DNA of 34,943 nt, from positions 1-34,943 of the forward strand of contig CAZJPN010000039.1 of assembly GCA_964547905.1 (NCBI GenBank), given 5' to 3'. The notes beneath the pieces are model-generated. The model was not told where the DNA came from, ran no database searches, and saw nothing but the letters and a program-made list of their open reading frames with translations. The stretch is from JAJYLM01 sp964547905. Its GTDB lineage: Bacteria; JAMCPX01. Below are positions 15,967-24,674 of the stretch, in pieces; within the stretch, counting starts at the first letter, position 1; the number at the start of each line of letters is the position of its first letter. The position numbers and the translations under genes are program-made.

Positions 15967-17304
15967 ATGCTTGAAAGATTATTCAAATTAAAGGCCCGCA
16001 ATACGGATGTAAAAACAGAACTTATAGCCGGAATCACTACATTTATGACAATGGCTTACATCATCCTTGTAAACCCTGCCATCCTGTCGATACCTGTTCC
16101 ACATGGTGCAGGCATGAATTTTGAGGCTGTAATGGCTGCAACCGCAATAAGCTCTGCCGTAGCGACTTTTTTAATGGCGATTATCGCAAACTATCCCATA
16201 GCTCTGGCACCAGGTATGGGCATGAATGCGTTATTCTCGTTCACCATATGCGGAGCAATGGGGGTCAACTGGCATGTAGCCCTTGGCATAGTCTTCATGT
16301 CGAGTATCATCTTCATACTGCTTACATTCTGGGGCATACGCGAGCTTATATTCAATGCAATACCGGATACTATAAAATATGCAACGGTTGTTGGCATAGG
16401 CCTTTTCATAGCCTTTATAGGGCTTAAGGATGCGGGCATCGTAGTATCCAATCCCGAGACATCCGTAACACTCGGCAACCTTAGATCAACTCCTACATTA
16501 ATATCGATAGCCGGTATAATCATTATCGGCGTCCTTATGTCCATGAACATAAAAGGCTCCATCCTTATAGGCATCATTGTTTCCGGATTAATTGGTTACG
16601 CCACAGGCATCGTTCATTTTGATTTTTCTCACGGTATCCTTACGCTTCCCAAGCTTGGTGCAACAGTCGGTAAAATGGATGTAGCAGATGCATTTAATTT
16701 AAAATATATAGGTCCCATTTTTACGCTTTTGTTTTTCTCCATGTTTGATGCTATCGGCACACTTGTCGGCGTTACAAAACAGGCAGGTCTTATGCAGGAA
16801 GGACAGGTACCGGCGCTCAAGAAGGCGCTGTTCGTCGATGCTGTCGGATCAAGCATCGGTGCGTTTCTCGGTACATCTCCTGTTACAGCATACATAGAGA
16901 GCGCCTCAGGAACCGCTGTCGGCGGCAGAACAGGCCTGACAAGCATATTTACATCGATATTTTTACTGCTCACGGTATTCTTCACCCCTATCGCAAAGGG
17001 ATTGGGCCAGGGTTACATGGTAGGAGGCGTATATCTGTATCCTGTTACAGCGCCGGCATTAATAATCGTAGGCAGTCTTATGATGTCCACCATAACCGAT
17101 ATCCAGTGGTTAGAGCCCTCGGAGGCAATACCCGCGTTCTTAACCATAACGACAATGCCGCTAACCTATAGCATATCAAACGGGCTTGCAGTGGGTTTTC
17201 TTTCCTTCCCGGTTATAAAGCTGTTCAGCGGCAAAGGCAGAAGCGTGCACTGGCTTGTTTACTTGATAGCATTCTTCATAGTGCTGAGATTTATATACCT
17301 GTAA
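15967..17304 (+). CDS. Purine permease, NCS2 AzgA/PbuG-like
   Basis: A 445-residue inner-membrane nucleobase:cation symporter of the AzgA-like branch of NCS2 (adenine, guanine or hypoxanthine uptake). The diagnostic N-terminus FKLKARNTDVKTE leads into GITTFMTMAYIILVNPAIL. LAPGMGMNALFSFT and YIESASGTAVGGRTGLTS are the conserved substrate-region motifs. About 12-14 hydrophobic segments follow the family pattern. An alternative GTG at 15958 adds three residues; neither start has a clear Shine-Dalgarno. The 96-base leader contains a small hairpin (CGAAA-GCGA-TTTCG) and a T-run but nothing I can recognise as a purine riboswitch. It ends 19 bases from the convergent DUF374 gene. Confidence 0.9.
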   Translation: MLERLFKLKARNTDVKTELIAGITTFMTMAYIILVNPAILSIPVPHGAGMNFEAVMAATAISSAVATFLMAIIANYPIALAPGMGMNALFSFTICGAMGVNWHVALGIVFMSSIIFILLTFWGIRELIFNAIPDTIKYATVVGIGLFIAFIGLKDAGIVVSNPETSVTLGNLRSTPTLISIAGIIIIGVLMSMNIKGSILIGIIVSGLIGYATGIVHFDFSHGILTLPKLGATVGKMDVADAFNLKYIGPIFTLLFFSMFDAIGTLVGVTKQAGLMQEGQVPALKKALFVDAVGSSIGAFLGTSPVTAYIESASGTAVGGRTGLTSIFTSIFLLLTVFFTPIAKGLGQGYMVGGVYLYPVTAPALIIVGSLMMSTITDIQWLEPSEAIPAFLTITTMPLTYSISNGLAVGFLSFPVIKLFSGKGRSVHWLVYLIAFFIVLRFIYL

Positions 17305-17323
17305 AAATGTAATTTTTGGATAA

Positions 17324-17965
17324 TCATTTTAACACATCCTCTGCGGTTGCACCCTGCTGCTCCATACGCTGTTGAACAATATGCATACCCTCTCTTCTTT
17401 GAAGGCCATGCATTGATATGGGTTCTCCATAGATCGCAACCGCTTTCGTGAAGGGCATGGGTATCATAAACCTATCCCATGATTTTAACTGAACATAATG
17501 TTTGAACCTTACGGTAACCGGGATAAGAGGCGTATCCATCTTCTGTGCAAACCATATCGGTCCCGGTTTCATGATATGGTACGGTCCTTTGGGTCCATCA
17601 CCTGTTAGACCTATAGTATACTTGTTTTTTAGGTATTCAACAGTTCCCAGTATGGCTGATTCAGCCCCGCGCGTACTTGATCCTCTTATTACTTCAAAAC
17701 CATAGCGCTTGATCACCGCTGTTGCTATATCGCCATCCTTACTCTTGCTTATAATGATCGCTACCTTTCTATGTCTGTGGATATACGGAAGCATCAGAAA
17801 CTCGCCGTGCCAGAACACGGCAACAGCCCCTGTTTTTGACATGATACCATCAAATCGTTCCTTGCCTATGAATGTCCATCTGATGGTTGATGATGCAAGA
17901 TAGGTCAACATCCATATCAACCAGCCGGCAACGGCTGAAACGACGGAATCAAGGATTTTGTTCAT
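17324..17965 (-). CDS. DUF374-type lysophospholipid acyltransferase-like protein
   Basis: A 213-residue member of the DUF374 (PF04028) branch of the LPLAT acyltransferases, usually found in lipid A/LPS operons and possibly acylating a lipid A precursor. An N-terminal hydrophobic helix (about 8-25) anchors it. Motifs seen are FWHGEFLMLPY (H53), SKSKDGD, RGSSTRGAE and GDGPKGPYH. The frame extends 23 codons further upstream into msbA, but ATG 17965, overlapping the end of msbA by 17 nt, gives the usual start. It is the last gene of the envelope operon. KdtA and LpxK, which often follow, are absent. Confidence 0.85.
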   Translation of the reverse strand: MNKILDSVVSAVAGWLIWMLTYLASSTIRWTFIGKERFDGIMSKTGAVAVFWHGEFLMLPYIHRHRKVAIIISKSKDGDIATAVIKRYGFEVIRGSSTRGAESAILGTVEYLKNKYTIGLTGDGPKGPYHIMKPGPIWFAQKMDTPLIPVTVRFKHYVQLKSWDRFMIPMPFTKAVAIYGEPISMHGLQRREGMHIVQQRMEQQGATAEDVLK

Positions 17966-19760
17966 CGTTAACGGATGTTTCTTTTGCGAAGAGCGTGTGC
18001 TGCAGCGTATAAAGTTTATGGTAATAGCCTGCATTGTTCATCAAGAGATCGTGCGGTCCCTCTTCGACAAGCTGACCTTTCACAAGCACAGCTATTCTGT
18101 CAGCTCTCTCTGCGGTATACAGCCTGTGGGCTATCAGAAACGTTGTTTTACCTTTCATAAGGTTATCAAGGGCCTTCTGCACCTCGTTTTCCGATCTTGC
18201 ATCCAGGTTTGACGTGGCTTCATCGAGTATGAGAATGGACGGATTTTTAAGCACAGCCCTTGCAATTGCAATCCTCTGCCTTTCTCCGCCCGACAATTTT
18301 GCACCTCTCTCTCCGAGATTTGTATTATACCCATCCGGTAAATGCATAATAAAATCATGAGCATAAGCGGATTCGGCAGCAGCCACAACCTCGTCAAAGG
18401 TAGCATTCTTCTTGCCGTACATGATATTATTGTAAACCGTATCGTCGAACAGAATGGTCTCCTGCGTAACGATACCTATCGCATCCCTCAATGATTTAAG
18501 CGTGATACTCCGTATATCAATATCGTCTATCCTGATAGAACCCGACGTTACATCATAAAATCTTGTAAGAAGGCTTACCAGCGTACTTTTACCTGCGCCG
18601 CTGTCTCCTACGATTGCAAGGAGCTCTCCCTTTTTTACCTTGATGGATATGTTCTTAAGAACCTCTTGATCCCTATACTTGAAACCGATATTGTTAAAAG
18701 ATATTTGATGCTTTATTTCGCCGAGTATCTTATCGCCCTGTTTCAATGTTTCTACGGGTTCATCCATAACATCGAATACACGCGTTGATGCAGCAAGTCC
18801 GTCCTGGATTACGCTGTTTATATTACTTAAATTCTTTACGGGCTGATAAAGCAATCCTATTGCCGCAAAGAATGAGAAGAACCCCTCAGGGGTAAGGGTA
18901 CCGTTCATAATACGCATGCCTCCGTACCAGAAAGCACCCACGAACCCTATAACCATGAGAAACTCCATCGATGGTACGAACAGGGCATTTACCTTTATTC
19001 CTCTCATAAGGGCGGAATAAAGGTCGGAAGTAAACCTTCTAAACCTGCTTATCTCTTGTTCCTCCTGATTGAATGCCTTGACGATGTTCATACTCGATAC
19101 GGACTCAAACAATTTGTTGTTGAGGCTTGCAGCGGCATTCTGTCCCTGCACGCTCACCTTTCTCAGCTTCCTGCCTACCAGTACCACTGAATACCCTGCA
19201 ACTGGGTAAACAAGAAACGTAAGAACAGCAAGCTTCCAGTCAAGATAGAACGCAAGTCCTATCAGAACGATGATTGAAAAGCTGTCCCTGAGACTCCCGG
19301 CTACAGCACTGGTGACAGCCCCTTGAATAAGACTCACATCGTTCATGATCCTCGATACGAGCGTACCGGTATTTACTCGCGAGAAATAATCCATGGGAAG
19401 GTACTGAATATGCTCGAACAGATTGTTGCGCATATCCATGATCACCCGCTGTCCGATATTTCCCATAAAATAAGCCTGACCATAGTATGAAAGACCTTTG
19501 AGCAGTGCAACAAAGATGAGCGTTACAGGCAGGTAATAAAATAGTTCTTTTTTGGGAATCTTCGAAAGGAAAAGAAAAGGACCGGCAATATGAAGTGTCG
19601 TTTCCGCAGGATTTATGATAAATTTCACGAGAGGACCGGCAAGGTATGCGAGTGCACCAGTCATGAGAGACAGGATAATCATAAGGATCATGGCAATGAT
19701 GAACCTTCCTAAGTACGGCTTCAAATATCCTAATAATCTGGATACGATCGTTTTGTTCAT
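17949..19760 (-). CDS. msbA: Lipid A flippase, ABC transporter MsbA
   Basis: A 603-residue half-transporter with a six-helix membrane domain (about 15-310) followed by an ATPase domain. It would flip core-lipid A across the inner membrane using ATP. The ATPase has Walker A GDSGAGKST, the signature LSGGERQR, Walker B ILILDEATS and the switch histidine in LIAHRL. The VNTGTLVSRIMNDV and SLNNKLFESVSSMNIVKAF stretches are typical of MsbA-like exporters. Length matches the family. It overlaps lpxB by 4 nt (ATGA) and the DUF374 gene by 17 nt. Its location inside a lipid A gene run supports MsbA over a generic multidrug exporter. Confidence 0.92.
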   Translation of the reverse strand: MNKTIVSRLLGYLKPYLGRFIIAMILMIILSLMTGALAYLAGPLVKFIINPAETTLHIAGPFLFLSKIPKKELFYYLPVTLIFVALLKGLSYYGQAYFMGNIGQRVIMDMRNNLFEHIQYLPMDYFSRVNTGTLVSRIMNDVSLIQGAVTSAVAGSLRDSFSIIVLIGLAFYLDWKLAVLTFLVYPVAGYSVVLVGRKLRKVSVQGQNAAASLNNKLFESVSSMNIVKAFNQEEQEISRFRRFTSDLYSALMRGIKVNALFVPSMEFLMVIGFVGAFWYGGMRIMNGTLTPEGFFSFFAAIGLLYQPVKNLSNINSVIQDGLAASTRVFDVMDEPVETLKQGDKILGEIKHQISFNNIGFKYRDQEVLKNISIKVKKGELLAIVGDSGAGKSTLVSLLTRFYDVTSGSIRIDDIDIRSITLKSLRDAIGIVTQETILFDDTVYNNIMYGKKNATFDEVVAAAESAYAHDFIMHLPDGYNTNLGERGAKLSGGERQRIAIARAVLKNPSILILDEATSNLDARSENEVQKALDNLMKGKTTFLIAHRLYTAERADRIAVLVKGQLVEEGPHDLLMNNAGYYHKLYTLQHTLFAKETSVNDEQNP

Positions 19761-20920
19761 ACGGCAGCCCCCAGAAGATTTATAATTTCGCTTGCCGCAC
19801 TATCGGACGCATCCATATCACTGAGAATATTCCTGAGTTTCGAATAGCCTTCTTTCATTCTGCTGTATGCCACCTTATCTTTAAGATACCCATCTATCAT
19901 GTTTGCAAGCGTGCCCGGCTTCAGGTTGGTCTGAACGAGTTCCGGCACTATGTCCTCTCCGGTAGCTATGTTGACAATGCCTATACGGTTAATCGAAAGC
20001 ATAACCTTTGCCACCATGTGCGATAAAAACGAAACTTTGTACACGATCACCATCGGTATGCCAAGCAGTGCTGTTTCAAGTGTCGCAGTTCCCGACGTGA
20101 CCACGGCAAACTCTGACATACCGACCGCATTGTATGTATCATCAATAATTATTTTTACCGGTACTTTGAACGTATCTAATATCCGGCCGCATACTTCAGC
20201 CTGTGACGACAGAATAGGCATAATAAACGATAATTTTTTGTAAGACTCGTTTATTATTGATGCCGCCTCGAGCATTATGGGTAGAAGTCTTTTTACCTCC
20301 GATGTCCTGCTGCCCGGTAACATTGCTATTATCCTGTTATCGGCCGGAATACCATATTTTTTCAAAAGCTCTTCCTTTGTTTTTGTCATCCTTACCGTTT
20401 TTACCAGCGGATGGCCTACAAATTTTACATTGATACCGGCTTCTCTGTATATCGATTCCTCAAAATTGAAAATAACAAGTACTTGTTTGAAATACCTGGC
20501 TATCGTTTTTATTCTGCCCTTCCTCCATGCCCAGACCTGCGGAGAAATATAGTAAACAAGCGGTACATTCATTTTATGAAGCTTTTTCGCAAGTCTAAGA
20601 TTGAAATCCGGGAAATCGATCAATATTGCGAGATCTATGTGTTCTTCGTGAGCAGCGGCTTCAACAGTTTTAAACGCCTGCCTTATCATACCGAGATGCT
20701 TTATAACCTCCGATATACCGACGACTGCAATCTTATCTGCGTCAAAGATGACTTTTACACCCGCCTGCTTCATGAGCCTGCCCCCAATGCCGATGAATAC
20801 GACATCATCGGGCTTATTATTTCCCCCTGCTCGAGCAATCTTCCCCCTTATCGCCTTTACAAGGTTTGCACCGTGAAGATCCGCAGACGGCTCACCTGCC
20901 ACTATCAATATTTTTTTCAT
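19757..20920 (-). CDS. lpxB: Lipid-A-disaccharide synthase
   Basis: A 387-residue GT19 inverting glycosyltransferase that joins UDP-diacylglucosamine and lipid X into the lipid A disaccharide at the inner membrane. Diagnostic motifs are VAGEPSADLHGANLV at the N-terminus, IDFPDFNLRLAKKLH, YYISPQVWAWRKGRI, FVGHPLV and LPGSRTSEVKRLLP. The donor-site stretch SEFAVVTSGTATLETALLGIPMVIVYK follows. It overlaps the upstream oxidoreductase by 29 nt and msbA by 4 nt. No LpxH or LpxI is adjacent, so the lipid X substrate must be made by a gene elsewhere. Confidence 0.96.
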   Translation of the reverse strand: MKKILIVAGEPSADLHGANLVKAIRGKIARAGGNNKPDDVVFIGIGGRLMKQAGVKVIFDADKIAVVGISEVIKHLGMIRQAFKTVEAAAHEEHIDLAILIDFPDFNLRLAKKLHKMNVPLVYYISPQVWAWRKGRIKTIARYFKQVLVIFNFEESIYREAGINVKFVGHPLVKTVRMTKTKEELLKKYGIPADNRIIAMLPGSRTSEVKRLLPIMLEAASIINESYKKLSFIMPILSSQAEVCGRILDTFKVPVKIIIDDTYNAVGMSEFAVVTSGTATLETALLGIPMVIVYKVSFLSHMVAKVMLSINRIGIVNIATGEDIVPELVQTNLKPGTLANMIDGYLKDKVAYSRMKEGYSKLRNILSDMDASDSAASEIINLLGAAV

Positions 20921-21857
20921 AGTTTACGATTTTAAGATTTTTTTCTATCTTCGCAAGTATCTTGAATGCACCTTCAAGTGCCAAGAGACCGTCCCTGCCT
21001 TTGACAACGGGTTCTCCATTCGTCTTTACAGCATAAATAAAACTTTTTATTTCCTCAAGTAGACTGTCCTCCTTTGATATCTCAAGCTGTTTTGCATCCA
21101 GTTCAGGATTCGGTGCCGCATGTATTCTCACTATATTAACCTTTGATGCACCATAATCTATGGAGAAATAGGCGTCGCTCTGGAAAAGCCTTATTTTCCG
21201 CATTCTCTCCATTGACACCCTGCTTGCAGTAACATTGGCAACACAGCCGTTTTTAAATTTCAGCCTTGCATTTGCGATATCGATCTTATCGGTCAATACA
21301 GGTACACCTACAGCGTCCATGGATACTATATCGGATTGGATCAGCGAGAGTATAATATCGAGGTCATGAATCATAAGATCCCTGACAACGTCTACATCCG
21401 TCCCCCTCACGGTAAAGGGGCTTAACCTGTGTACCTCTATAAACACCGGCTTATTTATCATGCCCTTGACTGTTCTTATTGCACTGTTGAATCGTTCAAG
21501 ATGTCCGATTTGAAATGCGGTGTTGGTTTTTTCTGCCATAGCCACCAGTCTTTTCGCATGCAGTACCGTATCTGTAATAGGCTTTTCAAGCAGCACCGGT
21601 ATCCCGTGTTTCAAAAAAAATCCTGCCACTTCATAATGGCTGATTGTCGGCACCACGATACTGACGGCATCGACTATGCCGTACAATTTTTTGTAATCAG
21701 CGTATGTGTTAACTTTGAACCTATCATACGCTTTCTTCCTCTTCTCTTCATCCGTGTCAGCTATGGCAACAAGTTCTGCATCATCGAGGTGCATATATTT
21801 ATCACAGTGGAAAGTGCCGAGGTAGCCTGCACCGACAACGCCTACACGTAACTTCAT
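20892..21857 (-). CDS. Gfo/Idh/MocA family oxidoreductase in the lipid A operon
   Basis: A 321-residue NAD(P)-dependent sugar oxidoreductase. The Rossmann loop GVVGAGYLGTFH is at the N-terminus. The EKP motif reads VLLEKPITDT, followed by the family IGHLERFN segment. MIHDLDIILSL carries the likely catalytic histidine and aspartate. The ATG at 21857 overlaps the lpxA stop as ATGA and replaces a slightly longer frame. Its position between lpxA and lpxB parallels GnnA, which oxidises UDP-GlcNAc at C3 so that the aminotransferase GnnB can make the GlcNAc3N form used for amide-linked lipid A. No GnnB-like aminotransferase is in the window, so this role is only a hypothesis. Confidence 0.88.
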   Translation of the reverse strand: MKLRVGVVGAGYLGTFHCDKYMHLDDAELVAIADTDEEKRKKAYDRFKVNTYADYKKLYGIVDAVSIVVPTISHYEVAGFFLKHGIPVLLEKPITDTVLHAKRLVAMAEKTNTAFQIGHLERFNSAIRTVKGMINKPVFIEVHRLSPFTVRGTDVDVVRDLMIHDLDIILSLIQSDIVSMDAVGVPVLTDKIDIANARLKFKNGCVANVTASRVSMERMRKIRLFQSDAYFSIDYGASKVNIVRIHAAPNPELDAKQLEISKEDSLLEEIKSFIYAVKTNGEPVVKGRDGLLALEGAFKILAKIEKNLKIVNYEKNIDSGR

Positions 21858-22633
21858 AACCTGTACCTGCAAACCCCTCGTTTGGATGTCTGTATGAATT
21901 CTATTATATATTGGATATCCGGATCAGCCGGAATCTCATCTTTAACCCTTTTTATTGCATCCTTAAGACTATAGTTGCTTCTGAAAAGTAACTTATAAGC
22001 CTTTTCTATAAGTTGTACCTTTTCTTTTGTATACCCCCTTCGTCTCAGACCGATTATGTTGATGCCGTACAACTTTGCTCTATCTCCACTTGCAATAGCA
22101 TAAGGAGGAACATCCATTGCTGCCATTGCCCCGCCTCCAACCATTGCAAGCCGGCCTATCCTTGCAAATTGATGAACAGCTATAAGTCCGCCGAGTATGG
22201 CCATGCTCTCAATCGTAACATGACCTGCAAGCGTTGCGTTGTTCGCAAACACAGTTTCATCTCCAACAATACAATCATGTGCTACATGCGAACCTATCAT
22301 AAAGAGGTTTTTATTGCCTATCGTAGTTATTGTCCTGCCTGTAGGCGTGCCTGGATTTATCACAACATGTTCCCTTATAATATTATTATCACCTATCACA
22401 AGCCGGGTAGGTTCGTTTTTATATTTAAGGTCCTGCGGAGGTGAACCCAGAGAAGCAAATTGAAATATTTTATTGTTTTTGCCTATCGTCGTATGGCCAT
22501 CTATCACCACAGACGGACCTATGATTGTTCCGTCATCTATTCGAACATCGGGGCCGATAACGGTATAGGGGCCTATCTCGACATTGCCGAGTATCGCAGA
22601 CGGAGATATTATGGCTGTCGGATGTATATTCAT
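21854..22633 (-). CDS. lpxA: UDP-N-acetylglucosamine acyltransferase
   Basis: A 259-residue left-handed beta-helix acyltransferase that places a hydroxyacyl chain on the 3-position of UDP-GlcNAc, the first lipid A step. Hexapeptide repeats run from IHPTAIISPSAIL through about residue 190, then comes the C-terminal helical domain with GINIIGLRRRGYTKE. The catalytic histidine is H119 in SHVAHDC, and GDNNIIREHVVINPGT is the substrate-binding turn. It overlaps fabZ by 4 nt and the oxidoreductase by 4 nt. Whether it prefers the normal or the 3-amino sugar is not evident from sequence alone. Confidence 0.95.
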   Translation of the reverse strand: MNIHPTAIISPSAILGNVEIGPYTVIGPDVRIDDGTIIGPSVVIDGHTTIGKNNKIFQFASLGSPPQDLKYKNEPTRLVIGDNNIIREHVVINPGTPTGRTITTIGNKNLFMIGSHVAHDCIVGDETVFANNATLAGHVTIESMAILGGLIAVHQFARIGRLAMVGGGAMAAMDVPPYAIASGDRAKLYGINIIGLRRRGYTKEKVQLIEKAYKLLFRSNYSLKDAIKRVKDEIPADPDIQYIIEFIQTSKRGVCRYRL

Positions 22634-23070
22634 CTATCCTCCTTTGCAATAGCGGTTAATATCTCACCTTCTGCTACAACTTTATCGTTTACAGAGGCTT
22701 TACAGGAAAAGGTGGTAAAATTTTTAATGCGCCTTTTTATTATGGATTCAAGTCTCAGGCAGTCACCGGGCACTACCGGCTGCCTGAATTTGAAATTATC
22801 TATTCCTACAAGATAAGGCATCCCATCTATTCCTTCCGGCATGGACTTTGCGGCAAGTATGCCGCTTGCCTGTGCGAGTGCTTCGACTATAATTACCCCG
22901 GGCAGTGTCGGAGCATCCGGAAAATGACCTTTGAATATGGGTTCGTTGATAGAAATATTCTTTATAGCCACTATTTTTTCGTCTATCACAAGTTCCTCAA
23001 CCCTATCTACAAACAAGAATGGATATCTCTGAGGTATGAGCTCCATTATTCCTTTGATATCTATGTTCAT
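22630..23070 (-). CDS. fabZ: 3-hydroxyacyl-[acyl-carrier-protein] dehydratase FabZ
   Basis: A 146-residue hot-dog fold dehydratase of fatty acid elongation. The active site is visible as H49 in KGHFPDAPTLPGV and E63 in IVEALAQASG. IPQRYPFLFVDRV is the conserved N-terminal block. It is sandwiched between lpxD and lpxA with 4-nt overlaps on both sides. This is the usual arrangement: FabZ and the Lpx acyltransferases draw on the same 3-hydroxyacyl-ACP pool. Confidence 0.96.
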   Translation of the reverse strand: MNIDIKGIMELIPQRYPFLFVDRVEELVIDEKIVAIKNISINEPIFKGHFPDAPTLPGVIIVEALAQASGILAAKSMPEGIDGMPYLVGIDNFKFRQPVVPGDCLRLESIIKRRIKNFTTFSCKASVNDKVVAEGEILTAIAKEDR

Positions 23071-24098
23071 TTTTTTTCTTCCGTAGTCTGCTCAAAACCT
23101 GCGTGTTTCCTCAGTTCGTTGAGCAATTTTTTTATTTCCGGCAATTCTTTAAATACGGCAACCGCCTTAAGCCAATCAAGGTGATTGAATGCCGGAGAGC
23201 CTGATACGACCGAATGAGGCGGAAGATCCTTTGCAATGCCGGACTGTGCCCCAATCATAGCAAAATCTCCTATCTTGAGGTGACCTATTATACCTACCTG
23301 ACCTGCGATCGTTACATTGTTTCCAATCTGTGTACTGCCGGATATGCCTGCCTGGCTTACTATAAGGCAGTTCTCACCTGTGCGTATATTGTGTGCTATT
23401 TGGACAAGGTTGTCTATCTTCGTGCCGTTACCAATGCGGGTTATACCAAGTGATGCCCTGTCTATAGTCGTATTGGCACCTATCTCCACATCGTCTCCTA
23501 TCTCTACCTGCCCAATCTGTTGTATCTTAACGTTTTTCAAACCGTCCTTTGCAAAACCAAACCCGTCAGAACCGATAACAGAACCTGCATGTATTATACA
23601 TCTTCTGCCCACCACCGTGTGGTGATATATGGAAACGTTCGGGTATATGACTGTATCATCGTGTATAACGCTCCCATAGCCTATATATGTATGAGGGTAT
23701 ATATGAACCCTGTTACCAATCTGGACATTGTTGTCGATGTAACAAAGCGGAGCCAGGTGAGTGTCCTTTCCTATCTGGGTATTCCTTCCAACATAAGCTC
23801 TGCCATCTATACCCCATTCAGGATGAGAGGGTGGATGAAATCTTGCCACAATTTTTGCAAATGCAAGGTACGGATCCTTTACGACGATCTGTGCTATACC
23901 CAGGCCATCTATGGTGTTTTCCGTAACAATTGCGGATGCCTTTGTCTGGTATACAAGAGGCCTGTATTTCGGATTGGATATAAACGTAATAACACCGTTC
24001 TCTGCTTCCTCAAGCGTGCCGACATCGTTTATCGCAACGTTCTCGTCACCCTCTACTCTACCGTTAATAAATTGTGCAAGTTCTTTCAAGGTGTACAT
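23067..24098 (-). CDS. lpxD: UDP-3-O-acylglucosamine N-acyltransferase
   Basis: A 343-residue N-acyltransferase of lipid A synthesis. The N-terminal uridine-binding domain (about 1-100) has LKELAQFINGRVEGD and ITFISNPKYRPL. A long left-handed beta-helix of hexapeptide repeats follows. The catalytic histidine region is IYHHTVVGRRCIIHAGSVIG, then GSDGFGFAKDG and IGANTTIDRASLG. A short C-terminal helix (about 310-340) completes it. It starts 11 bases after ompH and overlaps fabZ by 4 nt. Confidence 0.95.
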   Translation of the reverse strand: MYTLKELAQFINGRVEGDENVAINDVGTLEEAENGVITFISNPKYRPLVYQTKASAIVTENTIDGLGIAQIVVKDPYLAFAKIVARFHPPSHPEWGIDGRAYVGRNTQIGKDTHLAPLCYIDNNVQIGNRVHIYPHTYIGYGSVIHDDTVIYPNVSIYHHTVVGRRCIIHAGSVIGSDGFGFAKDGLKNVKIQQIGQVEIGDDVEIGANTTIDRASLGITRIGNGTKIDNLVQIAHNIRTGENCLIVSQAGISGSTQIGNNVTIAGQVGIIGHLKIGDFAMIGAQSGIAKDLPPHSVVSGSPAFNHLDWLKAVAVFKELPEIKKLLNELRKHAGFEQTTEEKK

Positions 24099-24109
24099 AT
24101 AGATAAGCC

Positions 24110-24658
24110 TCAGTTGTTGTTTTTGCCCGTCTTTTCCGATTCCTGGTTAAAAATTTTTAATACCTTATCAGTTAAATCCTCATTCCCCGGTGCGTACAGT
24201 ATGCCGCCCTGCGACTTTTCAAGGATTACAGTGTAACTCCCATCTCTCCCGATCTTTGTTATTATATCCTGAAGCTGTAGAAGTATCTTTTTCGTTAACT
24301 CTCCATCCTGCTCCTGAAGTTCTTTATCATACTGTTGGACCAGTTTCAAGAATGCATCCCTTTTCTTTACAAATTCCGCTTGTTTTTCGACAAGTGCATC
24401 ATGGGAAAGCATGGAGCTCTGTGTTTCAAGGGACTTCTGCATATCCTCAAGCTCTTGTTTTTTTTGATTCAGTTCTTTTTTCCTTGCTGCGAACTGTTTT
24501 TCAAGAGCAACCTTTGCCTGTTGACCCTCGTTTGACTGAAGAAGGATCCTTTGCAGATCAACATACCCTATCTTAGGGTTTGTATCTGCCGCATAAGCCT
24601 TTAATCCTGTTGTCAGCAGAATCATTGATGCAACTAGTATCATTATAATCTTTTTCAT
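24110..24658 (-). CDS. Periplasmic OmpH/Skp family chaperone
   Basis: A 182-residue exported protein. The N-terminus is a clear Sec signal peptide (two lysines, a hydrophobic core, then GLKAYA with likely cleavage before ADTNP). The mature part starts with KIGYVDLQRILLQSNEGQ, the Skp/OmpH signature, and continues as a long charged alpha-helical region (about 50-130) fitting the tentacle coiled coils. Skp trimers hold unfolded outer-membrane proteins for BamA, which is the gene directly upstream. A strong AAGGAGGT site precedes the ATG. Confidence 0.92.
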   Translation of the reverse strand: MKKIIMILVASMILLTTGLKAYAADTNPKIGYVDLQRILLQSNEGQQAKVALEKQFAARKKELNQKKQELEDMQKSLETQSSMLSHDALVEKQAEFVKKRDAFLKLVQQYDKELQEQDGELTKKILLQLQDIITKIGRDGSYTVILEKSQGGILYAPGNEDLTDKVLKIFNQESEKTGKNNN

Positions 24659-24674
24659 TTTACCTCCTTAACTA

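Noticed and set aside
17304..17323. AAAAAT-GTA-ATTTTT as a bidirectional terminator between the convergent permease and DUF374 genes
   Set aside because: The stem is only A/T pairs and too weak to call.
17949..19760. Multidrug exporter as an alternative to MsbA
   Set aside because: The ATPase motifs alone cannot exclude it, but the location between lpxB and a DUF374 acyltransferase strongly favours MsbA.
23520..24236. A 238-codon plus-strand frame opposite lpxD and ompH
   Set aside because: It is rich in Cys, Tyr and Val without any motif and is antisense to a complete hexapeptide-repeat LpxD.
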